22,351 nucleotides of DNA from Anaerolineae bacterium (lineage in GTDB: Bacteria; Chloroflexota; Anaerolineae; DRVO01), in assembly GCA_012719195.1 (NCBI GenBank), contig JAAYAV010000149.1:1-22351 (forward strand), written 5' to 3'. The position numbers and the translations under genes were made by a program. The notes beneath the pieces were generated by a model, which did no database searches, was not told the DNA's origin, and worked only from the letters and a program-made list of their open reading frames with translations. Positions 16,135-22,351 of this stretch are shown in pieces; the first letter of the stretch is position 1; each line of letters begins with the position of its first letter.

Positions 16135-17712
16135 CTACTGGGCGAGCAGGACGTCCTCAAGGGCAGTGGAGCCGCCGTCTAGGTTGGTAACCGCCACGGT
16201 GTGGCTGCCGGGGGCGATCGACGGCAGGGTGCAGACCACTTGGTTGGGGGAGCGCCGTTCCAGCCCCTGGCACGCTTGGCCGCCGACGCTCGCCTGCACC
16301 CCTTTCTGGAAGCCGAACCCCACCAGCACCACGACCACCCCTCCCGTGGCCGGAGCTTCGGCCGGGTAGCAGCCGATTAGCTCAGGCGTTTGGCCGTGTG
16401 CCCAGGCGCCTAGGTCGACGGGAGCCCCATCGGTGGCCAGTCCGGCTCCGACGGCCGGGCTATCGGACTGGAGGTGGAGTTCAGGCGCTTCGGCGTCGAA
16501 GAGCTGAGAGCGAGTCAGAGTCTCAGACTCGGCCAGGGTGAAGCCCATTTCGGTGCGCGCCTCGGAAAGGGAATACAGGTTGTACTCGTGGGCGAACGAG
16601 GGGGAGCTGGATACCTGCGTGAAGTCACCCAGCTGGAAGATGTTGTTGCGCACCGTGAGTGCCGTTGCTGGTGGCAACCCGTCCATGAAGTAGTTGAGCC
16701 AGTGCACGCCGGTGGAACGCGTGTCCAGCACGGTGTTGTTCTCGAAGTAGAAGGCCTCGACCGTGCTCGCTTCGGGGCCACCGAGATGGAAGCCCAGCAG
16801 TCGGCCGGAATGTACGATCAGGTTGTAGCTCACCGTCACATTCCGGGCCGATCCCCGCGCGCTAGGGCCGGCCACCTCCATGAAGCCTTCGCAGTCGCGC
16901 ACGTAGTTGTGATGCACGTGACTGCCGTCGGCGTTGCCGTACAGCTCCACCGCCCCACCGTCATAGCCGTACTCCAGGGAGGGGGCGCGGCAGTTGACGA
17001 AGACATTGTGGGAGACTTCGTTGAACGGGTTGCGCAGCCAGACGCCGACGGCGCCGTAGCTTGAGCCGGGCAGGTCTACCTCCATGACCAGATCATGGAA
17101 GTAGTTCCCCACAACGAGGTTGTGCTGCCCGCTGACGCTGACGCCGGCGGCGGTCCGGTACGCTTCGCAGCCGCGCACTACGTTGTGATCGGAGCCGTTG
17201 TGAAGCCAGACGCCACTGCCGCCGGAGTCGTGCAGGTATAGGCCCTCGATCACAATCCAGTCGGCATCTACATACACCGGGCGACCGCTACCGGTGCCTC
17301 CATGGTCGGTGGCGGAGAGGGCAGGCGCCGGGCCCGCGCCGTAGGGGCGAACGGTGATCGGTGCTTTCTCAGTTCCTGAGCGCACCAGCCGCAGCCCAGT
17401 GTCCCAGGACGAACCTCGGCTCAGGTTCACGGTATCCCCGGGCTGCAGGGGGTAGCGGTGGAGTGGAGCAAAAGTGCGCCAGGCCGATTCGGGCGACAGA
17501 CCGCTGGCAGAGTCGTTGCCTTTGATGCTGTCTACGTAGACCTGGACCCCGACAGCCGTCCCTGGAGGCCCGACCCCCGCCGCATCTGCCGGCGGTTGTC
17601 GGAGAGCGCGGGTGACAAGCAGTAGACCGGTGGCCAGCAAGACGATAAGGATAGCCGCCGCCGCGAGCTGAGGAAGACTAGGCGTACGTGGGTGCTGCCG
17701 CGAGTCCGCCAA
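16135..17712 (-). CDS. Exported right-handed beta-helix protein with C-terminal IPT/TIG domain
   Basis: A 525-residue protein. The start is a TTG at 17712 with a consensus AAGGAG five bases upstream; no ATG lies at a sensible position. A hydrophobic segment at 14-35 serves as signal anchor or signal peptide. The mature part opens with QVYVDSIKGNDSASGLSPES (57-76) followed by AWRTF, the usual beginning of secreted parallel beta-helix proteins. Many short coils then follow with repeating asparagine and NNxF/NxV elements (HNVVRGCEAYRT, GNYFHDLV, SHNVFVN, HHNYVRDC, VRNNIFQL). The last 85 residues form an IPT/TIG Ig-like domain (IGCYPAEAPATGGVVVVLVG onward, ending near TVAVTNLDGG). Related proteins are polysaccharide lyases, epimerases or binders; catalytic residues cannot be identified. 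It is a clear paralogue of the next gene upstream on the same strand. Confidence 0.82.
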   Translation of the reverse strand: MADSRQHPRTPSLPQLAAAAILIVLLATGLLLVTRALRQPPADAAGVGPPGTAVGVQVYVDSIKGNDSASGLSPESAWRTFAPLHRYPLQPGDTVNLSRGSSWDTGLRLVRSGTEKAPITVRPYGAGPAPALSATDHGGTGSGRPVYVDADWIVIEGLYLHDSGGSGVWLHNGSDHNVVRGCEAYRTAAGVSVSGQHNLVVGNYFHDLVMEVDLPGSSYGAVGVWLRNPFNEVSHNVFVNCRAPSLEYGYDGGAVELYGNADGSHVHHNYVRDCEGFMEVAGPSARGSARNVTVSYNLIVHSGRLLGFHLGGPEASTVEAFYFENNTVLDTRSTGVHWLNYFMDGLPPATALTVRNNIFQLGDFTQVSSSPSFAHEYNLYSLSEARTEMGFTLAESETLTRSQLFDAEAPELHLQSDSPAVGAGLATDGAPVDLGAWAHGQTPELIGCYPAEAPATGGVVVVLVGFGFQKGVQASVGGQACQGLERRSPNQVVCTLPSIAPGSHTVAVTNLDGGSTALEDVLLAQ

Positions 17713-17793
17713 TCAGTCTCCTTGTAAGGCGGTGGCCGAGAATTGGACGCGCGGCGCCACCACCAGACAGAGGCAATTACAGGCGCAAAGACA

Positions 17794-17831
17794 CCGGCAG
17801 GCAAACCCGTGTCGTCGGGATCGCCTGCCGG
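17794..17831 (-). terminator. Bipartite hairpin after the longer beta-helix gene, probable terminator
   Basis: CCGGCAGGC (17794-17802) and GCCTGCCGG (17823-17831) form a perfect 9-bp stem. Inside it CCCG (17806-17809) pairs with CGGG (17816-17819) around a six-base loop, separated from the outer stem by symmetric three-base bulges. It begins 48 bases past the stop of the 658-residue beta-helix gene. On the minus strand it is followed by TGTCTTTG, only a weak T-tract. It probably ends or attenuates that transcript before the shorter paralogue, but it could be a protein-binding site or an mRNA 3' stabiliser. Confidence 0.5.
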
Positions 17832-17879
17832 GCTCACTAGAGGTTGGCTAGCTAGTCTAGGAAGATGTCGCGTCCTCTC

Positions 17880-19856
17880 CTAGCGTGTCTGCACCGCCGG
17901 CAGGTAAACCTCAGTCTCGAGGCCGCCGATATCCACGCCGGTGACTGTGCTGCTGGTGCCGTCAGGGTTCGTTACTACGAGCGTGACGGTGGTGGCCTCA
18001 TCGATGCCGACCTCGGCCACTATTTCAAAGGCGGTGACGACGTCCTGTGAGAGCAGCGTAGCTCCGTTGAGGCTCACCAGGGCAGCGCGATCGAAGCCAC
18101 TCCCGGCGATGAGCAGCCTTCTCACCCAGCCTGGTCTGCGCGCAGACCTGACGTCAACGATGACGGGGCCCGTGCTCGGAGCGGGCGTAGGTGTGACGAC
18201 GGCAGTGGGAACAGGACTAGGCACGAAGGTGGGAGTCGGGTTCGGGGCGGTGCTGGTGGGCACCGGAGTCGCAGTGGGCACCGGAGTCGCAGTGGGCACC
18301 GGAGTCGCAGTGGGTACCGGGGCGGTCGGGCCGCCCGGACCGACGTAGACTAATCCTGAGGCTAGACCGGCGGTTCTGCCGTCTGGGCTGGTGACGACCA
18401 CATCGGCGACACCGGCCGTGACGGCAGGAGCGGCGCAGGTGACCTGGAACGGCGACCTCACGGTCGTAGACACGCAGGGCTGGCCGGCCACGGTCACTTG
18501 GGTGCCGTCAGCGAAGCCAGTTCCGCTCAGGATCACCTGGCTGCCGCCCGATGCAGGTACGACACTGGGGTAGATACCCACTAGGGTAGGCCCTTCTCCG
18601 TAGGGAAGGGCTCCCAGGTCGGTGACGCCCCCGTTGGCATCCCGGCCGGTGCCGCGCGCCGGGCTCGACTCGGTGAGACGCAGGTCGCCCCGACCCAAGT
18701 CGACGAACTGAGGATCGGCCTTCATCTCGGTATCGCTCAAGGTGAAGCCGAGCTTGGTAGTGGGATTGGGCAAGCTGTAAGTGTTGAAGTCGTGGACGAA
18801 GCTACTGGAGTTGAAGATCTGCTGGAAGTTGACCACGTGGTTGATGTTGTTGCGCATGGTCAGCGCCGATGGGGACGGCGTGCCGTCCATGAAGTAGTTC
18901 AGCGACCAGGTCCACTCTGGTCTCGAGTCCGCCACGGTGTTGTGCTCGAAGACGAAGTTCTCAACCACGGCTGCTTCGGCGCCACCGACGTGGAAGCCAA
19001 GAAGGCGACCGGAGTCCACCACCACGTTGTGGGTGACTCTGTTGTTGCGGGCAGCGCCGCCCCCAACCTCGATGAAGCCCTCTACGTCCCGGAAGTAGTT
19101 GTGGTGGATGTAGTTGCCGTCGGCGGTGTTGTAGAACTCGACGCCACCGCCGTCCACGCCGAAGGCCATGGAGGGCACACGGGCGTTGATCACGGTGTTG
19201 TAGGAGATCTCGTTGTTGGAGCTATAGAGGTTGACTCCGACGCCACCATAGCTGCCGGTGCTGCTATCGAACTCAAGCACCAGATCGTGGAAGTAGTTGC
19301 CGGTTACCAGGTTGTACTGGCCGCTGATGGTGACGCCGGCGCCGGTGCGGTAGGCCTCGCAGCCACGCACGATGTTGTGGTCGGAGCCGTTGGCCAGCCA
19401 CACGCCGGCGGAGAGGGCGTCGTAGAAGTACAGCCCCTCAACGATCACCCAGTCCGCCGCGACATAGACGGAGCGGTCTCGGCCGGTACCGGAGTGATTG
19501 ATGTTGGAGAGGGCCGGCGCCGCGCCGTCGCCGTACGGGCGAACGATGATCGGGCTGCCCTCGACGCCAGATCGCTCGATGCGGAGCCCGGTGTTCCAGT
19601 TGGAGCCGCGGGCTAGATTGATGGCATCTCCCGGTCCGTAGTTGCAGCGGTAGAGCGGCTCGAACGTGCGCCAAGCGGACTCTGGCGAGAGGCCATTGTT
19701 GGCGTCGTTACCGTTGACACTGTCGACGTAAACCTGGTTCCCGGCGGCGACCGCCGACTGGCGGGCCGAGGGTAGGCAGAGGATGGCTGCGACAGCGAGC
19801 CCGATGGCAAGGATCACCAAGGGTGCCCGCAGATGCTTGGGCGAGCGAACGCACAT
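17880..19856 (-). CDS. Exported right-handed beta-helix protein with two IPT-like domains and a Pro-Thr linker
   Basis: A 658-residue protein starting at an ATG with AGGAG nine bases upstream. Residues 1-39 are a signal peptide (basic start, LVILAIGLAVAAILCLPSA, possible cleavage after SAVAA). The same opening motif as the paralogue follows (NQVYVDSVNGNDANNGLSPE, 40-59). The beta-helix runs to roughly residue 420 with Asn-rich coils such as HNIVRGCEAYRT and GNYFHDLV. Then come an IPT/TIG domain (VGIYPSVVPASGGSQVILSG onward), a linker of six-residue TATPVP-type repeats at about 515-565, and a second IPT-like domain with AGSGFDRAALVSLNG. It ends in the short motif EVYLPAVQTR. The protein is exported and probably surface-held; a role on the glycan built by the neighbouring operon is inferred from position only. 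Confidence 0.85.
   Translation of the reverse strand: MCVRSPKHLRAPLVILAIGLAVAAILCLPSARQSAVAAGNQVYVDSVNGNDANNGLSPESAWRTFEPLYRCNYGPGDAINLARGSNWNTGLRIERSGVEGSPIIVRPYGDGAAPALSNINHSGTGRDRSVYVAADWVIVEGLYFYDALSAGVWLANGSDHNIVRGCEAYRTGAGVTISGQYNLVTGNYFHDLVLEFDSSTGSYGGVGVNLYSSNNEISYNTVINARVPSMAFGVDGGGVEFYNTADGNYIHHNYFRDVEGFIEVGGGAARNNRVTHNVVVDSGRLLGFHVGGAEAAVVENFVFEHNTVADSRPEWTWSLNYFMDGTPSPSALTMRNNINHVVNFQQIFNSSSFVHDFNTYSLPNPTTKLGFTLSDTEMKADPQFVDLGRGDLRLTESSPARGTGRDANGGVTDLGALPYGEGPTLVGIYPSVVPASGGSQVILSGTGFADGTQVTVAGQPCVSTTVRSPFQVTCAAPAVTAGVADVVVTSPDGRTAGLASGLVYVGPGGPTAPVPTATPVPTATPVPTATPVPTSTAPNPTPTFVPSPVPTAVVTPTPAPSTGPVIVDVRSARRPGWVRRLLIAGSGFDRAALVSLNGATLLSQDVVTAFEIVAEVGIDEATTVTLVVTNPDGTSSTVTGVDIGGLETEVYLPAVQTR
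18256..18327 (-). repeat. 18-bp tandem repeat encoding the Pro-Thr linker
   Basis: Three identical 18-base units lie at 18256-18273, 18274-18291 and 18292-18309, and a degenerate fourth at 18310-18327. On the coding (minus) strand each encodes the six-residue unit TATPVP. Being a multiple of three, copy-number changes by slippage would alter linker length without a frameshift. The linker separates the two IPT-like domains of the longer beta-helix protein. Confidence 0.9.
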
Positions 19857-19923
19857 TGCTCTGTGCTCCTGTCTGTGTTCGTGGTGGCCCAGTGCGTGGT
19901 GCTATGAAGCAGCTTTGGAGGGG

Positions 19924-19938
19924 CTGTCGTCACGACAG
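19924..19938. promoter_or_regulatory. Candidate operator: CTGTCGT-C-ACGACAG dyad
   Basis: A perfect 7-bp inverted repeat with a single central base lies 68 bases upstream of the start codon of the longer beta-helix gene. The size and tight spacing fit a dimeric repressor or activator site. No regulator gene is present in the window and no second copy was noticed, so the assignment rests on symmetry and location alone. Confidence 0.35.
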
Positions 19939-20036
19939 GTGGAAGGCTGAATGGGAGAGTAGTACTGGGCTGGGGCGACGGGGCGTCACTCTAGGTGCCG
20001 CTCCTGCCGCTGCGAATGTCCATTGGGTGGGCGTAG

Positions 20037-20052
20037 CCGGCCCTCAGGCCGG
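20037..20052. other. GC-rich hairpin in the divergent intergenic region
   Basis: CCGGCC (20037-20042) and GGCCGG (20047-20052) pair around the four-base loop CTCA; one G-T and one A-T pair can extend the stem outward. No T-run follows on either strand, so it is not a standard intrinsic terminator. It may be a chance GC-rich palindrome or an RNA element in one of the leaders. Confidence 0.3.
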
Positions 20053-20326
20053 TTCGACCTAGGCGGATGACGTCAGCGCATGCGTTTCTCCTCACAACGG
20101 CCAGGATTGCGGCGGAGTAGGGGATACATCGGTGCCGTCCGGACGGGCCGAGGCGTCGGTAGGCTGCAGGCACACTCCGCCATGGGCGGTCTTTGGGGAG
20201 AGCGCGACGCTAGGCGCGCCTCCACACTTCTGTCAAGTTATCTTCAGCGGACCTTCGGCCGATCGCCTCACGGTGGCGGCTGGCGGCCCGCATCCCCCCC
20301 GGGAAGTTAGTCGCAAGAGGTGCTGG

Positions 20327-21115
20327 ATGAGAAAGGACTCTGTCGTACTCGAAGAAGGCCGCCTGGGAGACGTCGGCTCACTGGACGACTACCCCTGGTT
20401 CAAAGAGCGGCACCGGGTGTTCCCGGCCGTCTTCGAAGGCCGCAACCACCGCCGCATACTTGACGTGGCCGCCGGCGCCGGCTGCGCCGCGCAGCGCATC
20501 CACAACGGCTACCCGGCACAGGTCATCTGCAATGAGATCTCCCCCAGCGCCCTCCGGCTTCTCCGCGATATGGGTCTGGCCACCGTCTCCTTCGACCTCG
20601 ACGACGAGCGGGCGTCCATGCCCTTCGCGGACGGGTCTTTCGATGCCGTCGTCTCTTTGGTGACCATCGAACACTTGCTGCATCCGGATCATCATCTCAA
20701 CGAGATCCGTCGGGTGCTGTCGGAGGATGGCTTCCTGTACATTGCCGCCCCCAATTACGCCGCTCCCGAGTACGTCTTGCCCATGCTTCTGTCTGGTCGA
20801 GCAGTCCACAATCCTCTGGACTCAGAATCGCGCTACGAGTTCTACTCCCACGTCCGCTACTTCACCTACCGCACCCTACTGGAGGTGGCCACATCGTTGG
20901 GCTTCGTCGCCGACACGGTGTACCTGGCGCTCCCCGGGGGCAGTGCCCGCTTTCGGGCATTGCAGCGATCTTCAGCCCTCAAGGCGCGCACCTACCGTTG
21001 GGCTCGCTGGCTTCAGTTCCGCCTGCTGCCGGCGCGCCTCGCCACAGAGCCCATTCTCTGCCTCCGGAGAGGCGACAATGGTGCCCGGGGGGCGGTACGC
21101 AAGGTGGTTCTGTAG
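20327..21115 (+). CDS. SAM-dependent methyltransferase (class I)
   Basis: A 262-residue protein beginning at the ATG at 20327 with AAGAGG six bases upstream; the frame extends to 20132 but the added part lacks family features. Motif I is LDVAAGAG (45-52), with the acidic end of strand 2 at E70 (VICNEISPSAL). SFDLDDERASMPFADGSFDA (88-107) and VVSLVTIEHLLHPDHHLNEI (108-127) are the usual motif II/III region, and RRVLSEDGFLYIAAPNY (128-144) is the post-core strand. The C-terminal part with RYEFYSHVRYFTYRTLLEVA (169-188) resembles glycan-cluster methyltransferases. It is transcribed alone, away from the beta-helix genes, with a long leader region. The substrate is unknown; a sugar hydroxyl or lipid-linked acceptor is plausible. 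It is not a close copy of the methyltransferase at 10810 and lacks the zinc ribbon. Confidence 0.87.
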   Translation: MRKDSVVLEEGRLGDVGSLDDYPWFKERHRVFPAVFEGRNHRRILDVAAGAGCAAQRIHNGYPAQVICNEISPSALRLLRDMGLATVSFDLDDERASMPFADGSFDAVVSLVTIEHLLHPDHHLNEIRRVLSEDGFLYIAAPNYAAPEYVLPMLLSGRAVHNPLDSESRYEFYSHVRYFTYRTLLEVATSLGFVADTVYLALPGGSARFRALQRSSALKARTYRWARWLQFRLLPARLATEPILCLRRGDNGARGAVRKVVL

Positions 21116-21161
21116 GGGAGATATGGAAGAGGTGCCGGCAGAGCCGGTAAGGTGGCGGGAG

Positions 21162-21362
21162 TCAGCGTGAGCTGGGCGATGCCGGGGCGCTGCGCGCGCC
21201 CGAGCGAACGTCCGCGACCGGGGCCGACTCTTCCGCGGCCCGTAGCATCGGCATCTCCAGAGACCGGCTGCGGCGCGAAGACAGCATACATGCTGAGACG
21301 GCCACTACCGTGGAGAGCGCTACGGGTACAGCGACGGCTAGAACCCATATACTCATGGCCAT
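21162..21362 (-). CDS. Candidate small single-span membrane protein (66 aa)
   Basis: This short frame on the minus strand starts at ATG 21362 (MAMSIW) with a good GGAGG three bases upstream; a second in-frame ATG at 21356 has a better 9-base spacing and would give 64 residues. Residues 4-27 are an uninterrupted hydrophobic span (SIWVLAVAVPVAL, then STVVAVSACML). SSRRSRS follows, giving an N-out, C-in prediction by the positive-inside rule. The last 30 residues are polar (RAAEESAPVAD, Ser/Ala/Arg). I recognise no family. It faces the methyltransferase gene tail-to-tail and diverges from the deacetylase-like gene. In favour are the membrane span at the correct position after a ribosome-binding site; against are its short length, the G+C richness and the lack of a clear promoter. 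Confidence 0.42.
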   Translation of the reverse strand: MAMSIWVLAVAVPVALSTVVAVSACMLSSRRSRSLEMPMLRAAEESAPVADVRSGARSAPASPSSR

Positions 21363-21714
21363 GAGCCTCCGTGAGAGTGCCTGCTCTGTTATCGGCAGGC
21401 TGCACCGGGGCTTGAGCGCGGTGGGGGTAGGTGAGGGGACAGCGATCAACGATGAAGCGCCGGGTTAATAAGTTGTTGGGATCGACCGAGAGTATGATCG
21501 GTCTGAGCCCGTTCCGCAAGTTCACCGCTGAGCTAATGCAGAGAACGTGCCAAGAGTCCAAGTCGCCCTGGTTCGATGGCGGCTCGGTGAAGCCCAGTGC
21601 CTTTGGCGGGAGGCGTCATCCTGCGGAAGGCTCGCCCGGCAGGCGGCGGTGCTTGTACGATCCTCGCCGGCCGGGGGGCTGAGGCGCAACATACAGCTGC
21701 GGGGAGGGTTTCCG
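21363..21714. other. Intergenic region with possible RNA structure
   Basis: About 350 bases lie between the candidate small membrane gene and the deacetylase-like gene. GCCTGC (21379-21384) and GCAGGC (21395-21400) form a 6-bp inverted repeat around ten bases. At 21461-21511 a nested pair of stems is possible. A frame at 21452-21682 starts MKRRVNKLLG but has a poorly spaced ribosome-binding site and an Arg/Gly/Pro-rich end, so I do not call it. No known riboswitch consensus is recognised, and no clear promoter hexamers are seen. Confidence 0.5.
21461..21511 (+). promoter_or_regulatory. Possible nested stem-loop in the leader of the deacetylase-like gene
   Basis: CGGGT (21461-21465) can pair with GCCCG (21507-21511, with one wobble). 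Inside it GACCGA (21484-21489) pairs perfectly with TCGGTC (21498-21503) around an eight-base loop. The element lies about 200 bases upstream of the likely GTG start. It could be an attenuator or structured 5' leader, or chance pairing in G+C-rich sequence. Confidence 0.25.
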
Positions 21715-22351
21715 GTGGTTCGGGGCGATGGAGAGCGGCCCACGGAGCGGCGAACTCTGGGCGTGGTCGTCAGCATGGACTGCGAGCGAGTGACGGACGA
21801 ATCTCTCATCACCGGGACGCCGTCGTGGGACATGGGACGCCGGGCGGTGCTGGGGCTGGCCGAGCTGCTGGATCGAGAGGGCTTCCGTGGCACCTTCCTG
21901 CCGACGCCTGACACGGCCGCCAGGCAGGCCACCCTCTTCGCGGAGGTCGCCGGGTGCGGATCCGAGGTCGGCCTCCAGTTCCACTGCCGCAGCTTCTGGG
22001 ACCTGCGCTACAGCCGCGTCCTGGGCCACTATGACCGCGAGCAGCAGCGGGCCATTCTCAGCCAGGCCAAGGACGTGTGGGAACAGGCGCTGAGCCGGCC
22101 GCTACTGACCTTTCGCTCTGGGTTTCTCTCCGCCAGCGACGACACCTTCCCCATCCTGGCGTCGCTGGGCGTGAAGCAGACCTCTTGCAGCAAGGCGGGT
22201 CGCTACCGTCCCGAGGTGGGGGCCTGCTGGCTGGGGGCGCTCCCCTACGCCCACCGCGCCAGCGCCACCTGCCGGCTGGAGAGCGGCGCCTTGGACCTGG
22301 TCGAGGTGCCCGTCTCCTCGCACCCGGCAGAGCGCTTCTCCACCAGGGCCA
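21715..22351 (+). CDS. Polysaccharide deacetylase-like protein (partial, runs off the right edge)
   Basis: The frame is open to the end of the window (212 codons). I choose the GTG at 21715 because GGGGAGGG lies six bases before it; the frame is open well upstream but becomes Arg-rich and featureless. LGVVVSMDCERVTDES (15-30) carries D22 and E24 at the position of the NodB HD/DxE motif. ELLDREGFRGTFLPTPDTAA (50-69) is the typical helix and strand after it, and GSEVGLQFHCRSFWD (82-96) corresponds to the metal-histidine motif. There only H90 remains: the second His of HxxxH is Phe. LLTFRSGFLSASDD (130-143) with R134 matches the later Arg motif. The changed His suggests altered metal use, loss of activity or a different reaction. 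The second half of the gene is outside the window. Confidence 0.78.
   Translation, partial: MVRGDGERPTERRTLGVVVSMDCERVTDESLITGTPSWDMGRRAVLGLAELLDREGFRGTFLPTPDTAARQATLFAEVAGCGSEVGLQFHCRSFWDLRYSRVLGHYDREQQRAILSQAKDVWEQALSRPLLTFRSGFLSASDDTFPILASLGVKQTSCSKAGRYRPEVGACWLGALPYAHRASATCRLESGALDLVEVPVSSHPAERFSTRA

Larger units (their letters stand above)
19857..20326. other. Divergent intergenic region with several perfect palindromes
   Basis: This 470-base stretch separates the minus-strand beta-helix gene from the plus-strand methyltransferase gene, so it should hold both promoters. I see no convincing -35/-10 pair on either strand and no credible coding frame. It does contain a 15-base dyad at 19924-19938, a hairpin at 20037-20052, the palindrome TGACGTCA at 20068-20075, CGCATGCG at 20077-20084, and CCGTCCGGACGG at 20135-20146. 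Some of these may be expected by chance in G+C-rich DNA. Confidence 0.6.

Noticed and set aside
18256..18327. Short direct repeats as a possible CRISPR array
   Set aside because: The units are contiguous with no spacers, are 18 bases long and lie in frame within a coding Pro-Thr linker.
18792..19616. 274-codon plus-strand frame opposite the longer beta-helix gene
   Set aside because: Translation is a monotonous Val/Asp/Gly/His sequence, which is what the antisense of Asn/Thr/Tyr-rich beta-helix coils gives. The minus frame has a signal peptide and ribosome-binding site.
20132..20326. N-terminal extension of the second methyltransferase to 20132
   Set aside because: The extension has no family similarity, crosses palindromes likely to be regulatory, and a well-spaced AAGAGG precedes the ATG at 20327.
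21123..21170. 15-codon frame MEEVPAEP... just after the methyltransferase gene
   Set aside because: Too short to support. It lacks a clear ribosome-binding site and resembles no known leader peptide.
21452..21682. 76-codon plus frame beginning MKRRVNKLLG
   Set aside because: Its ribosome-binding site is about 14 bases away, the C-terminal half is Arg/Gly/Pro-rich noise, and it ends just before the better-supported GTG start at 21715. It could still be a leader peptide.
21363..21714. TPP, cobalamin or cyclic di-GMP riboswitch
   Set aside because: I looked for the conserved cores from memory (for example the CTGAGA and ACCTGAT elements of TPP) and found only single short matches without the partner motif.

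Overview
The window is a G+C-rich bacterial stretch devoted to making and decorating a surface glycan. It probably comes from a Chloroflexota (Anaerolineae-like) genome. That placement is an inference from high G+C, frequent GTG/TTG starts, exported beta-helix/IPT proteins with Pro-Thr linkers, and a C-terminal YLP-type ending that I associate from memory with Chloroflexota exported proteins. No rRNA, tRNA, IS element, phage gene or CRISPR array is visible.

Region 1 (1-16100, + strand) reads as one long operon of 14 genes after the last codons of a gene entering from the left. Neighbours overlap by 1, 4 or 16 bases or are at most 20 bases apart. In order they encode a Wzx-type flippase, a GT2 glycosyltransferase, a PP-loop sugar amidotransferase, two GT4 glycosyltransferases, a type I phosphodiesterase-like enzyme, a pol-beta-type nucleotidyltransferase, two more GT4 enzymes, a methyltransferase with a C-terminal zinc ribbon, an ATP-grasp ligase, a FemAB-like aminoacyl/acyltransferase, a NodB-type polysaccharide deacetylase and a uridine kinase. 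The likely joint job is assembly of a multi-sugar lipid-linked unit, its modification (amidino/amide, methyl, possibly amino-acid and phospho groups, deacetylation) and its export, with uridine kinase supporting UDP-sugar supply. No initiating phosphoglycosyltransferase, Wzy polymerase or chain-length regulator is seen here, so those would lie outside.

Region 2 (16135-19856, - strand) converges on the operon. It holds two paralogous exported right-handed beta-helix proteins with IPT/TIG domains; the longer one adds a Pro-Thr linker, a second IPT-like domain and a short C-terminal motif. A strong bipartite hairpin lies between them. They may bind or cut an extracellular polysaccharide.

Region 3 (19857-22351) has a 470-bp intergenic stretch with several perfect palindromes, a SAM methyltransferase (+), a candidate 66-residue single-span membrane protein (-) that is easily missed, a 352-bp stretch with possible RNA structure, and a polysaccharide-deacetylase-like gene (+) that runs off the right edge.

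The most unusual content is the set of decorating enzymes inside the operon: phosphodiesterase plus nucleotidyltransferase, ATP-grasp plus FemAB-like transferase, and an amidotransferase without a visible glutaminase partner. Together they could describe an uncharacterised glycan-decoration pathway.
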